DNA of 64,000 bases from Prochlorococcus sp. AG-412-J13 (GTDB taxonomy: Bacteria > Cyanobacteriota > Cyanobacteriia > PCC-6307 > Cyanobiaceae): the NCBI GenBank assembly GCA_003214815.1, contig QCLE01000007.1, positions 1-64,000 on the forward strand, read 5' to 3'. A model generated the notes under the pieces. It saw nothing but the letters and a program-made list of their open reading frames with translations, did not search any database and was not told the DNA's origin. Numbering within the stretch: position 1 is the first letter of the stretch; each line of letters starts with the position of its first letter. A program made the translations under genes and the position numbers. Shown piece after piece: positions 15,038 to 22,620 of this stretch.

Positions 15038-15283
15038 CTAAATCCAAACTTTTTCAATTTTCTTCCATCCCTGAGAAAGTAATCTTTCATAAATTTCTCT
15101 AGCTAAATCTATTTCAACAGAAACTGTATTAGTCATTACTGGTGGTTTGTTTCCTAATCCTCCCACCATTTTTCCAGTATCTATAAACATATACTCAAAA
15201 ACTCCATCAATGCTCTTATGGTTTTTCATAAATCTTTTAACTTCTGATCTATTTGAATTAATCAACCAATAACATTTATCCAT
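15038..15283 (-). CDS. DUF1651 family protein
   Basis: An 81-residue soluble protein with the family layout: an N-terminal CYWLINSNRSEVKRF strand, a central GNKPPVMTNT loop and a C-terminal helix ending ERLLSQGWKKIEKVW. DUF1651 is known from Prochlorococcus and Synechococcus, and its function is unknown. A degenerate element A (15302-15312) lies between its start and the end of the SRAP gene. Decayed paralogues lie at 13733 and 17809. Confidence 0.75.
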   Translation of the reverse strand: MDKCYWLINSNRSEVKRFMKNHKSIDGVFEYMFIDTGKMVGGLGNKPPVMTNTVSVEIDLAREIYERLLSQGWKKIEKVWI

Positions 15284-15315
15284 TAATCTAACCTTGCAAT
15301 TAGTAAGCTTACGAT

Positions 15316-15954
15316 TTAAAACAAACTCATTTGATCATTTTCTTTTTTCTTTACATCTTCTATTAGCCAACCATAAGGTGACCAACCCATCATGATTGGC
15401 AATAACCCTTTTAATTCATCTGCATCTTTAACTTGCTCTGTCCATTGTTCTTCATATCCATTAGGTACTATTACAGGCATGCGGTGATGTAAAGGTTTAA
15501 TTAAAGTATTTGGTTCAGTTGTTAAAACGCAGCAACTCTCAAGTTCTGCTCCATCTGGTGAGGTCCACTTACTCCAAATTCCTCCCAACCAAAAAGTCTC
15601 ATAATTCGTTTTTCGAACAAGATATTTTTTTTCAAAAAAACCACTCGCAGGTATTAGACACCTTTTATGTTTCCAGCTTCCACTAAATAATTTTTTTTCT
15701 TCTACGGTTTCTGATCTTGCATTAAATGGTCTTGGTCTCATTTTATCAAATGGGGTTTTCGCCCAAGGGGAAATAAAGCCCCATGTCATAAAAGTAGTTT
15801 TAATTCTTCCTTCGTTTTTAATTACAAGCACAGGATCATTAGGTCTTATTAGATTTTGAGTCTCGTATTTAGAATCAAGACCAATAGGATAATCCTGTTT
15901 CAAAACCTTTGGCAAATTCTCAAATTTAGTTTTCAGCTCAAATCTTCCGCACAT
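15316..15954 (-). CDS. yedK: SOS-response-associated peptidase (YedK/HMCES, SRAP family)
   Basis: The protein starts MCGRFELK, so Cys2 becomes the N-terminal nucleophile that crosslinks to abasic sites in single-stranded DNA. Other SRAP motifs are RPFNARSETV, RCLIPASGFFEKK with the conserved Glu, and LHHRMPVIVP with the catalytic His. The 212-residue length is standard. It shields abasic sites at replication forks. Its position beside DUF1651 genes and cassette repeats suggests an accessory copy. Confidence 0.9.
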   Translation of the reverse strand: MCGRFELKTKFENLPKVLKQDYPIGLDSKYETQNLIRPNDPVLVIKNEGRIKTTFMTWGFISPWAKTPFDKMRPRPFNARSETVEEKKLFSGSWKHKRCLIPASGFFEKKYLVRKTNYETFWLGGIWSKWTSPDGAELESCCVLTTEPNTLIKPLHHRMPVIVPNGYEEQWTEQVKDADELKGLLPIMMGWSPYGWLIEDVKKKENDQMSLF

Positions 15955-16149
15955 TAATTTTTAAAATCTTTTTAAAACTAACTTAAACAAAGCAGCAAAT
16001 TTTCCTTATCTTAAATCTACTTTAAGTTTTCTCAAATAAAAATATAACATTTTTTTGATCTTAGACAGCTTTTCATCTAAATCATTAAAAGAAGATGTAG
16101 ATATTGAAAAGCTTCCTCAAATTTAATTTTAATGATTCAAACTTAAATT

Positions 16150-16296
16150 ATGACAGATCCAATTCTCTATTTATCTATGTTACTGGGACTTGGAGGAGTT
16201 TATGTATTAATCACTTCCTTCCATGATGATGATGATGGTGATGACGATGGTGAAAAATATATTTATAATCTCGAACACACTTATTTAGCGAGATAG
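16150..16296 (+). CDS. 48-aa single-pass micro-protein with Asp-rich tail
   Basis: The frame begins MTDPILYLSMLLGLGGVYVL, one transmembrane helix, then an acidic stretch HDDDDGDDDGEK and a short tail. This resembles a recurrent Prochlorococcus micro-protein class with a membrane helix and a poly-Asp segment. Function unknown. The acidic part could bind divalent cations, which is speculation. Confidence 0.6.
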   Translation: MTDPILYLSMLLGLGGVYVLITSFHDDDDGDDDGEKYIYNLEHTYLAR

Positions 16297-16545
16297 TTGA
16301 TGTGTTTATAGAGTCACATTATCTACCTGAAAGTTACATGCGAAACAGACCACAGTTGAAAATAATTTATATGAGTAACGAAAATATTTTTTCTCTCTGA
16401 CGTAATTCACTAAATAATTATATTCATTTTTAAATTTAGTTGTTGGTCCTCTATCCGTATATGTTTGTGCCTTAAACCGTACATTTTTATTAGTCGGTTG
16501 ATGAGCATGCCTAGTTAGAACTTAGTAGTAACAGAAATAAATTAA

Positions 16546-16731
16546 ATGCCTTCAACATCGACCAAATCTTGTAATAAATATGTGTTGAGTTACAAAGATT
16601 CATCAAATAAGACACATGAAGTTGGCTTCTACGCACGCGATGCATACGATTGCCTAATTCTTGCCAGAGAATTCAACTCTTACGTACATGACAATCCAGG
16701 ATCTGTGATCAGAATCCAACAAAAATTTTGA
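16546..16731 (+). CDS. 61-aa conserved small protein (first of a duplicated pair)
   Basis: A soluble protein with a predicted beta-alpha arrangement: NKYVLSYKDSSNKTHEVGFY, then ARDAYDCLILAREFNSYVHD. It has two Cys. A decayed duplicate of this gene, its upstream region and the next gene lies at 11500-11965. The conserved upstream block (16441-16545) may hold the promoter. Confidence 0.65.
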   Translation: MPSTSTKSCNKYVLSYKDSSNKTHEVGFYARDAYDCLILAREFNSYVHDNPGSVIRIQQKF

Positions 16732-16742
16732 GGGAATTAATT

Positions 16743-16907
16743 ATGAATTTAAAAAGATCACCATTTGCAATTCAAAATAAAAAAGCAAAAGATCTTGATA
16801 ATGCAAAAGATTATCCAACAATTGCAGACTTAATGAGAGAACAGAAAGTTCCACAAGATGACGGAAATACAGTTCACCATCGTAGAGATTTAGACTCTCT
16901 CGGTTAG
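16743..16907 (+). CDS. 54-aa conserved small protein (second of the pair)
   Basis: It starts 11 bases after the previous stop. The sequence begins MNLKRSPFAIQNKKAKDLDN and contains TIADLMREQKVPQDDGN, ending HHRRDLDSLG. It is basic and polar, with no membrane segment. Copies at 11800-11965 and 11986 are broken, so this is the functional one. It probably forms an operon with 16546-16731. Confidence 0.6.
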   Translation: MNLKRSPFAIQNKKAKDLDNAKDYPTIADLMREQKVPQDDGNTVHHRRDLDSLG

Positions 16908-16975
16908 TTTACGAGAATGGCTATTTACTAATTTTTAAAAATTAACGATTATAATGAATGCCATTTGCGTTTCAT

Positions 16976-17143
16976 TCATATAATAATATTTTCTTCCTCA
17001 AGTTTCTTTTTAAGCTCTATAGGCATATATGCAATATCTTTCTTTATTGCATTAATGGCATCTCTATATTTTTCAGGTTCAGCTAAAAGCATTTTTATTA
17101 AATTGTATTGACTTTCAATTTCTTCAGAAGAAAATTTTCCCAT
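16976..17143 (-). CDS. 55-aa cassette protein, helical and charged
   Basis: The ATG at 17141-17143 gives MGKFSSEEIESQYNLIKMLL and then AEPEKYRDAINAIKK and MPIELKKKLEEENIII. It is almost entirely helical with a coiled-coil-like charge pattern. The start abuts a hairpin-plus-T-tract leader (17144-17185), and a degenerate element A (GCGTTTCATTC, about 16966-16976) overlaps the stop, so it is a complete cassette. Confidence 0.65.
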   Translation of the reverse strand: MGKFSSEEIESQYNLIKMLLAEPEKYRDAINAIKKDIAYMPIELKKKLEEENIII

Positions 17144-17185
17144 AAAAAATAGGTACTAACCTTTTATTTTAAATCAACAGTCAAA
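17144..17185 (-). promoter_or_regulatory. Element B leader of the 55-aa gene
   Basis: On the minus strand the degenerate core TTTGACTGTTGATTTAAA (17168-17185) precedes AGGT (17159-17162), loop TAGT, ACCT (17151-17154), a T-rich tract and ATG. The stem is different from the other leaders but perfectly paired. Confidence 0.6.
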
Positions 17186-17203
17186 TACTCAAAAGATTTA
17201 CTA

Positions 17204-17515
17204 TTAGTTAGGGGCTGCTGCAATTTCTTTATGGACGGAAAGAAATTCTTTATCCGTTAGAACTGGTGTAACTTCAATTTCTACGCCAAAATTATCGACC
17301 CAGATACTACTCCATTTCCAAATGTTCTGATGGTTAGAAGATTCAACTATCGCCCAACCATTAGCTCCCTCAGGATTTACTACTCGATTAAGAACTTTAA
17401 ACCCTTCAAATTCATCACCTTCGCATCCGCCTTCCACAAAACCCGCAAAAGCTTCGGCCCCTTGCATATGACTTTCTTGATCTGGAAATTTCCAATGTAC
17501 GATGTAAGTTTGCAT
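17204..17515 (-). CDS. DUF3303 family protein
   Basis: A 103-residue small alpha/beta protein. MQTYIVHWKFPDQESHMQGA, FAGFVEGGCEGDEFEGFKVL and NPEGANGWAIVESSNHQNIW match the pattern of DUF3303 proteins common in marine picocyanobacteria. The final strand includes DNFGVEIEVTPVLTDKEFL. Function unknown, probably a ferredoxin-like dimer. A truncated relative is at 12762-12977. Confidence 0.85.
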   Translation of the reverse strand: MQTYIVHWKFPDQESHMQGAEAFAGFVEGGCEGDEFEGFKVLNRVVNPEGANGWAIVESSNHQNIWKWSSIWVDNFGVEIEVTPVLTDKEFLSVHKEIAAAPN

Positions 17516-17784
17516 AAATAAAATTATTTTTTTAATTATTAATTATCGAATTTAAAAATTAAATAAAAAGTCTTTAAACACTAATTAAAAAGGTCTTAAG
17601 CCTAGAAGGAAAAACAGCAAAAAAAAAGACTCTTACGAGCCTAGGTGATGGGGACTCCTATAATGACAAATTAAAAAGAAACAAACAACCCCATCAATAG
17701 GTAATTTTAAATACTTACAAACACCATATGTAGTGCTAAGATTTTAAAAAGTTGGGTGATGGGGATTATCCCGCTTTTTGATTG

Positions 17785-17808
17785 GGGCGAAGCTAACGCC
17801 CTTTTCTT
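17785..17808 (+). promoter_or_regulatory. Hairpin and T-tract abutting ATG (leader of 17809)
   Basis: GGGCG (17785-17789), loop, CGCCC (17797-17801), then TTTTCTT and ATG. It has the same architecture as the element B leaders but different arms and no clear upstream core. Confidence 0.6.
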
Positions 17809-18066
17809 ATGGAAAAATTTACTTTAATCAATAAAGCCAGATCGAGGATTAAAGTATTTGAACCTTTTCAAGATAGTTCTAAGAAATCTTCTATGATTAA
17901 TGCAATTTAAACCTCTTATAGTTGTGTTTTTAAGCAATCAAGTAAGCCAGTTATGAAAGGCTCAAGTTTTGAATCTATCGAATATGCGAGAAACGAATAT
18001 AAAAAACTATTAGAGAATGGGTGGGGAAAAACTTATAGATTCAATGTTTTTTTAAATGGTGAATAG
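17809..18066 (+). pseudogene. DUF1651-like protein with one in-frame TAA
   Basis: An 86-codon frame starts MEKFTLINKARSRIKVFEPF, is interrupted by TAA at 17908-17910, and resumes through SFESIEYARNEYKKLLENGW to a normal stop. The C-terminal helix-GW ending is the DUF1651 hallmark. It shows a single nonsense lesion without indels, like the family member at 13733. Confidence 0.6.
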
Positions 18067-18135
18067 ATACTTTACCTAAAATTTAACATCATTAAAAATT
18101 AATTCCTAGATAAGCTTCATAATGGAAGATTGAAC

Positions 18136-18294
18136 ATGAAAAAAGGCATTAATTCAAATATTAAAGATTCAGATGCTTTGGAAAGTTTTTTTGAATGTAT
18201 AACTTCTTGAAGCATCAATAGTGAGGGATTAGATTGCACAACAGCATGTTATGTAAAACATTTAGAACCAAGCAATATCGATTACCCTTTATAA
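18136..18294 (+). pseudogene. Small Cys-rich protein with in-frame TGA at a Cys-like position
   Basis: The 53-codon frame reads DALESFFECITS, TGA (18208-18210), then SINSEGLDCTTACYVKHLEP. The spacing C-x3-stop versus C-x3-C suggests that the TGA replaces a Cys codon (TGT to TGA). The family resembles short picocyanobacterial proteins with paired C-x3-C motifs. The rest of the frame is intact. Confidence 0.5.
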
Positions 18295-18336
18295 TTTTCA
18301 TAAGCAAAGCTTATTAATAATTGTTATCTTTCATTA

Positions 18337-18450
18337 ATGTTATTTCCACCTCCTCAAGTTATTTTTGGTCTATTGCTTTTATCTATAGCAGTAGTTTTCA
18401 TTTGGGATATTAGATACAATCCTTTTGGAGAAGACGAAGACGGAATTTAA
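18337..18450 (+). CDS. 37-aa single-pass micro-protein
   Basis: MLFPPPQVIFGLLLLSIAVV forms one membrane helix, followed by FIWDIRYNPFGEDEDGI with an acidic end. It is convergent with, and separated by 3 bases from, the next minus-strand gene. Not recognised beyond the micro-protein type. Confidence 0.5.
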   Translation: MLFPPPQVIFGLLLLSIAVVFIWDIRYNPFGEDEDGI

Positions 18451-18453
18451 TCT

Positions 18454-18570
18454 TCAACTAGGAAGCTGATTTGTAGGTGGTGCGTGAAATCGCCGTTTCT
18501 TTCTTTTGAATCTTTTGTAAGCGACTAAAGAGACTAATAATAACAATGTAATAGCTATTGAATTAATCAT
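18454..18570 (-). CDS. 38-aa single-pass micro-protein with basic tail
   Basis: MINSIAITLLLLVSLVAYKR is one membrane helix, followed by a very basic FKRKKRRFHAPPTNQLPS. By the positive-inside rule the tail should be cytoplasmic or stromal. Family unknown. Confidence 0.45.
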   Translation of the reverse strand: MINSIAITLLLLVSLVAYKRFKRKKRRFHAPPTNQLPS

Positions 18571-18751
18571 ATCAAGTAGTTTTATATATATAAAAACAAA
18601 TATGTTCTAAATATCAATGATTAAAATTATTTTCTCAAAAAGTGACTAATTATGGACTAATTTTTACTATTTAGCTTTGACTTAAGGTGTCCAAAACAAA
18701 AAGAGAAAATGCTTATCTGACCAAAAGTAATTTCTAGGCAATAAGAATAAA

Positions 18752-18856
18752 TCACTTTTTCTTATTTCTCATTTGATATTGCAGAACAGCTTTTAAGTGT
18801 TGTACTTCTTTTTCTAAAGTCTCAATTCTTTTTTCTAGTTCTTCATTAGTTGCCAT
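18752..18856 (-). CDS. 34-aa coiled-coil micro-protein
   Basis: MATNEELEKRIETLEKEVQH shows a clean heptad pattern (I/L/V at a and d), ending QYQMRNKKK. Short coiled coils of this type are recurrent in picocyanobacteria. No known function. Confidence 0.5.
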   Translation of the reverse strand: MATNEELEKRIETLEKEVQHLKAVLQYQMRNKKK

Positions 18857-19000
18857 ATTTTTGGAGATAGATTCATTGATATTTATACTATTAAAAAAGT
18901 GACTTGTTACCCATGGCAAACGACAAATAAGTATTAGAGCCTATTGATTGGCATAATTTCTCTAGATAAATTATGCAGAGTATAAATTTAGAGGGAATTT

Positions 19001-19144
19001 ATGAGTGGAGATTATGAGACACTAGAAATCAATCAACCTAAAATTACATATTTTCAGAAAAGATCCGAAAATAATACAGAATGGTTAGATGCATTAATCA
19101 ACCAAATTGAAGATATGAAAAACAATATATCCAAAACTGCTTAA
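19001..19144 (+). CDS. 47-aa small protein, first gene of a micro-operon
   Basis: It starts MSGDYETLEINQPKITYFQK and ends with a helix (WLDALINQIEDMKNNISK). A GAGGGAATTT stretch just upstream could act as ribosome site. The stop overlaps the next ATG (TAATG), the first of several tight junctions through 19972. Confidence 0.6.
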   Translation: MSGDYETLEINQPKITYFQKRSENNTEWLDALINQIEDMKNNISKTA

Positions 19145-19260
19145 TGACAGAAAAAGAGTTGAAGGAATTAGAGAAATTTGCAAAAGAAAATGGATACAAT
19201 GACGAGCTAAAAGATATATATTTAAGGGAAGTTATTGACAGTAATAAAGAATACGAATGA
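19144..19260 (+). CDS. 38-aa charged helical protein
   Basis: The ATG overlaps the previous stop. The product MTEKELKELEKFAKENGYND followed by ELKDIYLREVIDSNKEYE is acidic and helical. The last codons overlap the next ATG (ATGA at 19257). The tight overlaps on both sides are the main evidence that it is translated. Confidence 0.55.
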   Translation: MTEKELKELEKFAKENGYNDELKDIYLREVIDSNKEYE

Positions 19261-19487
19261 GATCAAATTTTCGACCAAACATTCGACTAGCTACAAACAT
19301 TCTTTTAGTTATTGTTACTTTTGCTATTGCTTTAAAGATTATTCCAATTTCAGAGGTATATCAGGAAAAAAATTTATGTATTAAATATTTAAAACATCAA
19401 ATAGATCAAGACAAACTTATCAAAAGACTAAAAATAGTTAAACAAGCAAATCCATCTAGTATTTGTGACTCTATCCTTAAAAGTTAA
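19257..19487 (+). CDS. 76-aa membrane-anchored small protein
   Basis: The N-terminus has a hydrophobic helix (LATNILLVIVTFAIALKI) after a basic start, followed by a soluble part with NLCIKYLKHQIDQDKLIKRL and a second Cys in SSICDS. It is probably anchored with the C-terminal domain in the periplasm or lumen, with a possible disulfide. No family recognised. The next gene starts 2 bases after the stop. Confidence 0.6.
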   Translation: MRSNFRPNIRLATNILLVIVTFAIALKIIPISEVYQEKNLCIKYLKHQIDQDKLIKRLKIVKQANPSSICDSILKS

Positions 19488-19489
19488 AA

Positions 19490-19711
19490 ATGCATATTAT
19501 TCTTAGAAATTATAAATTTTTTATTTTTTTATTTTTCTTATCTCTAAATTTCAATATTTATTCTTATGCTCACATGAGGGGTACATTTCTCTCTGAAGAG
19601 GTCGCTGAAAAAAGATCTTTAGAACTTGGTTGCGAAGGAATACATAAGAACCAAGATAAATGGATGCCATGCAAAAACGAAAAAGAATTACATATTTATT
19701 TGAGGAAATAG
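19490..19711 (+). CDS. Secreted DUF3721-like small protein
   Basis: A signal peptide at residues about 1-28 (RNYKFFIFLFFLSLNFNIYS) precedes HMRGTFLSEEVAEKRSLELG, CEGIHKNQDKWMPCKNEKEL. The 'E/A..EAE.R..ELGC.G.H.....WMPC' arrangement is that of the short DUF3721 domain, which has two conserved Cys. Periplasmic. The next ATG is immediately after the stop. Confidence 0.7.
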   Translation: MHIILRNYKFFIFLFFLSLNFNIYSYAHMRGTFLSEEVAEKRSLELGCEGIHKNQDKWMPCKNEKELHIYLRK

Positions 19712-19972
19712 ATGGAAAGATTAAAAACCAATAAAAGAAAAATTCACAGAAAAATAACTGCAATTTCAGCAATCCCTTTACTAATTACTATTGTATCTGG
19801 CACTATTTATAGTATTCTTCAACCATTAGGAGTAGATGCTTTTTGGTTAATCAAATGGCATACAGGTAATTTTGGCATGATTAATTTGCAACCTTTTTAC
19901 TCCATATTTCTTGGCATAGCATCAATAATCTCTATAATTTCTGGCCTAATACTATTACAAAAAAAAACTTAG
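19712..19972 (+). CDS. PepSY-associated-TM-like membrane protein
   Basis: 86 residues with two membrane helices. RKIHRKITAISAIPLLITIV and IKWHTGNFG place one His at the start of each half, and a final helix is FLGIASIISIISGLILLQ. This pattern (H in a basic entry helix, W-x-H-T-G before the second) resembles the short PepSY-associated transmembrane families, which can bind haem. Co-translated with the DUF3721-like secreted protein. The family call is moderate. Confidence 0.6.
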   Translation: MERLKTNKRKIHRKITAISAIPLLITIVSGTIYSILQPLGVDAFWLIKWHTGNFGMINLQPFYSIFLGIASIISIISGLILLQKKT

Positions 19973-20001
19973 ATATTTTATAAGCAAGGCCAAAAATATA
20001 A

Positions 20002-20201
20002 TTAATTAATACTATTTGCCCCACCACTAACTAAAAAAATTATAGCTCCAAGTGCCATGGTAGCTACTCCCATGTAAGGATATTTTTTAATTCTGGTTTA
20101 GTAATTGGAAGCCAAGAAAAATATCTATCAGATTTGTTTATTTCAACTCCTTTTTATCTAGGTGGTAAGGCCAATTCTTCTCTTCTCTTAGCTTCACCCA
20201 T
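20002..20201 (-). pseudogene. DUF2839-like membrane protein, nonsense plus frameshift
   Basis: The ATG at 20199-20201 gives MGEAKRREELALPPR, then TAA, then KGVEINKSDRYFSWLPITK and, in another frame, YPYMGVATMALGAIIFLVSG. The MGEAKRR start and the C-terminal helix match the intact gene at 22403-22618. Confidence 0.65.
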
Positions 20202-20303
20202 AATCTTGAATTTATTTATGTATCAATAATAAAAATTATGTTCTACACCTGCGAGTTAATTTAAAAAAAAAAGTCATTTATATAAGGATAAATTATTTAA
20301 AAT

Positions 20304-20450
20304 TTATTTAGCCTTCTTTAAATATAGATTCTTTGTATTTGCCTGATCTGATGTAAATAACAAAATTAATATAGTTCCAACTAGAAATGAAAAAATCATT
20401 GTTAAACCAACAACTTCAACCATCTCACTAGGTAGATAATTTAGAAACAT
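20304..20450 (-). CDS. 48-aa single-pass membrane micro-protein
   Basis: MFLNYLPSEMVEVVGLTMIF then SFLVGTILILLFTSDQANTK and a basic end KNLYLKKAK. One transmembrane helix. No family. Confidence 0.5.
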   Translation of the reverse strand: MFLNYLPSEMVEVVGLTMIFSFLVGTILILLFTSDQANTKNLYLKKAK

Positions 20451-20604
20451 AATGAATAGATATCTTACTTTAAACTTAGCAACTGTATTTTTTATGTAAA
20501 GTAAGTATTACTCCTTAAATTCCGGAAAGAACTCATTGCGACTTCATAATCTTTATTTAATTTTATTTTTAGGATAAATCTTGTCTTAGTCCATCAATAT
20601 TTTC

Positions 20605-20895
20605 TTACTTAGCTATTCCTATTTTCTTAAGCAATTTCAGGTAAGGCAAGGCCCAATTACCAAAGGTAAAAGAGATTGTCGTATTTTTTGTATTTGGGAA
20701 TAATATTTTAGAACTTATAGAGACTAATTTAGAGAATTTCTTAATAGTCTGTGCTTCTAGATTATCCATATAGAATTTTTTTTGAACACCTCGATCTTTC
20801 TTCTGGGGCAAATAATTTTCTATAAACCATAAGACTTGATCTAACCTTGATTTATTTGATGAGTTATTAAATTGTTTATATTTGTTTTTATACAT
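20605..20895 (-). CDS. Hypothetical 96-aa basic protein
   Basis: A Lys- and Asn-rich protein with RLDQVLWFIENYLPQKKDRG, an Ile/Leu-rich middle and TISFTFGNWALPYLKLLKKI near the end. No signal peptide. Not recognised. A gene-free 150-base gap lies on its 3' side. Confidence 0.5.
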   Translation of the reverse strand: MYKNKYKQFNNSSNKSRLDQVLWFIENYLPQKKDRGVQKKFYMDNLEAQTIKKFSKLVSISSKILFPNTKNTTISFTFGNWALPYLKLLKKIGIAK

Positions 20896-21035
20896 CTTTT
20901 TTAAATTCTTAATACCTGAATTAAATTTGCCATTTATACACTTTAAATCAATAGTAAAAGTATCAAAATTATGTTCTTTTAAATAATCGATAATAGGAAA
21001 AACAAATTAATAATTATATTGTTTATATAAAAATA

Positions 21036-21064
21036 AAAAAAAGAGAGGGATTAAATCCTCTCTT
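21036..21064 (-). terminator. Intrinsic terminator of the 21109-21258 gene
   Basis: AAGAGAGG (21041-21048) and CCTCTCTT (21057-21064) form an 8-bp stem followed on the minus strand by a T-run. Confidence 0.75.
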
Positions 21065-21108
21065 ATTGATCAGTTACAAAAAAGAATTTAATTTTTTGAG
21101 TATTACGA

Positions 21109-21258
21109 TTACATTTCTTTTTGTGTTTTCCTAATTCTTTCTTCAAAGACGGATCTTCTGTATCGAGTAACTTCTCCTCTTTTAGTTGCCAAAAGTTGGG
21201 CTTCATAAAGGCTATTGGCTCTTTTGATTTTTTCTCTTATTTTTAAGAGGTTATTCAT
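21109..21258 (-). CDS. 49-aa basic helical protein
   Basis: MNNLLKIREKIKRANSLYEA, QLLATKRGEVTRYRRSVFEE, RIRKTQKEM. It is highly basic (many Arg and Lys) and entirely helical; it may bind nucleic acid or the ribosome, which is speculation. A strong terminator follows. Confidence 0.6.
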   Translation of the reverse strand: MNNLLKIREKIKRANSLYEAQLLATKRGEVTRYRRSVFEERIRKTQKEM

Positions 21259-21446
21259 GGTCTTTTGCAGCTAATGAGAATCCCGTTCCCTACTCCCATT
21301 TCATTCGTCCAGGGATATAAACTTGTATGAATGTTAGTGAAAGATAACATCTTCAAAAAAATTCCGCGAGAGAAATTTTTACTAATTTTTCTCAAAAAAA
21401 TAAATATTTAATAAATAGCATAAAGAAGCTTTTAATACTAAGTAAA

Positions 21447-21722
21447 TTAGGATAAGAAAATTGTTTGCGACCGATCATTATTATCCTGAACCACTATTTT
21501 TTTATTTGGAAAAATATCTGATAATATTCTTTTCAAATTTGAATTATCTGAAGGAATTATATTACTCATATTTTTTGAATTAATTTTCCAATTTTCATCT
21601 ACAAATAGTTCTTTATCATCACTATTTTTAATCTCGGCTGATGCCTTATTTAGAATATTAAGTAATTGTTCGGAATCATAATCTTTAAATTCTTGAGGGC
21701 TCTCTTTGTAATTTTCAATCAT
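21447..21722 (-). CDS. Hypothetical 91-aa acidic protein
   Basis: The sequence starts MIENYKESPQEFKDYDSEQL and includes NILNKASAEIKNSDDKELFV. It is soluble, acidic and has no Cys. Not recognised. Confidence 0.5.
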   Translation of the reverse strand: MIENYKESPQEFKDYDSEQLLNILNKASAEIKNSDDKELFVDENWKINSKNMSNIIPSDNSNLKRILSDIFPNKKIVVQDNNDRSQTIFLS

Positions 21723-21947
21723 TTTTTAGAAATCTAATGTTTCTAAATCTTGCATGAGAAATTTGAAGAATACAAGGTATTAATTACCTAAAAATTTATC
21801 TCAAAAGAAGAAATCCGGATGAAATTAAAGTAATTTTATTTAGAAAATTTAATTCCAAAATAGGTAAAGAATGATATTTAAAAAGATTAATTAATCATTT
21901 ACACCATGTATTTACTTGTTAAGTTGCAATTAAGGGACTCAGGAAAA

Positions 21948-22079
21948 ATGCCAAGAGTAATTAACAAAAAAATTAGACTTTTAAGATGGTTAAACTCAGG
22001 AATGATACTGCCATTTATCATAATGGCTGCATCCTCATCAATCATTCTTTATGGTGTTTTATTTATCCTAATAAAATAG
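21948..22079 (+). CDS. 43-aa membrane micro-protein
   Basis: I chose the ATG at 21948 (MPRVINKKIRLLRWLNSGM) because AGGA lies 5 bases before it; the in-frame ATG at 21906 would add 14 residues. A basic N-terminus precedes one helix, ILPFIIMAASSSIILYGVLF. Confidence 0.6.
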   Translation: MPRVINKKIRLLRWLNSGMILPFIIMAASSSIILYGVLFILIK

Positions 22080-22088
22080 TTTTCTAAT

Positions 22089-22223
22089 TTAAGCAGCTAA
22101 GTTTTCCTCAGATTTAGACATAATCATTGCAGCCTTTTTTAATAAACTAACTACTTCTTTTCTTCCAACAGCATTATCAGCTTGACGCATTATTTCAGCA
22201 TATTTTTTATTTATTTTTTTCAT
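22089..22223 (-). CDS. 44-aa small protein, paralogue of 41214-41351
   Basis: MKKINKKYAEIMRQADNAVG, RKEVVSLLKKAAMIMSKSEE. The parallel with the gene at 41214 (KKYADLIVQANNSTGRKEAL, SFIKQATKLKTKL) shows a real family of two-helix proteins with a central GRKE turn. A TTGACA-16-TAATTT promoter-like pair precedes it on the minus strand (about 22240-22267). Confidence 0.65.
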   Translation of the reverse strand: MKKINKKYAEIMRQADNAVGRKEVVSLLKKAAMIMSKSEENLAA

Positions 22224-22402
22224 AACTAGTTTTAATTTAATCTAAAATTACAGCACCTCAAGATGGTGTCAATCGTAAATAATTCTCATATATTAATTTT
22301 CATCATTTATTACACATTTATTTTTGATAATTAAATATCATTAAAATTTTTTAAACAATGGTTCTAAAGAGTCATCAATATCAAAATTAACAATCCTTAT
22401 AA

Positions 22403-22618
22403 TTAAGCAATATTAAAAGATTTGAAAACATAAAATAAACCTCCAATTAGGATCAATATTGCAGCTCCATAAAAAAGAAAAGGGATAATTGGATATTTAT
22501 ATAGTGAAGACCTAACTTTTTGTTGTATGGCTTTTTTATCAAGTTGAGGTAACTTTATATCTTCAGTTTTTTCTCTAGGAGGAATACCTAAATTTTTTCT
22601 TCTCTTTGCTTCTCCCAT
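22403..22618 (-). CDS. DUF2839-like membrane protein
   Basis: I start it at the ATG at 22616-22618 because the family begins MGEAKRRKNLGIPPRE; the in-frame upstream ATG adds nine residues. The soluble basic head is followed by one helix (PIIPFLFYGAAILILIGGLF). 71 residues. A decayed paralogue lies at 20002-20201. The function is unknown. Confidence 0.7.
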   Translation of the reverse strand: MGEAKRRKNLGIPPREKTEDIKLPQLDKKAIQQKVRSSLYKYPIIPFLFYGAAILILIGGLFYVFKSFNIA

Positions 22619-22620
22619 AA

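Noticed and set aside
198-17185. CRISPR array made of the short repeats
   Set aside because: The repeats are hundreds to thousands of bases apart, of two kinds, and tied to gene ends. There are no regular spacers and no cas genes.
18136-18294. Selenocysteine at the in-frame TGA
   Set aside because: No SECIS-type hairpin is visible after the codon and no Sec machinery is in view. A point mutation from TGT is simpler.
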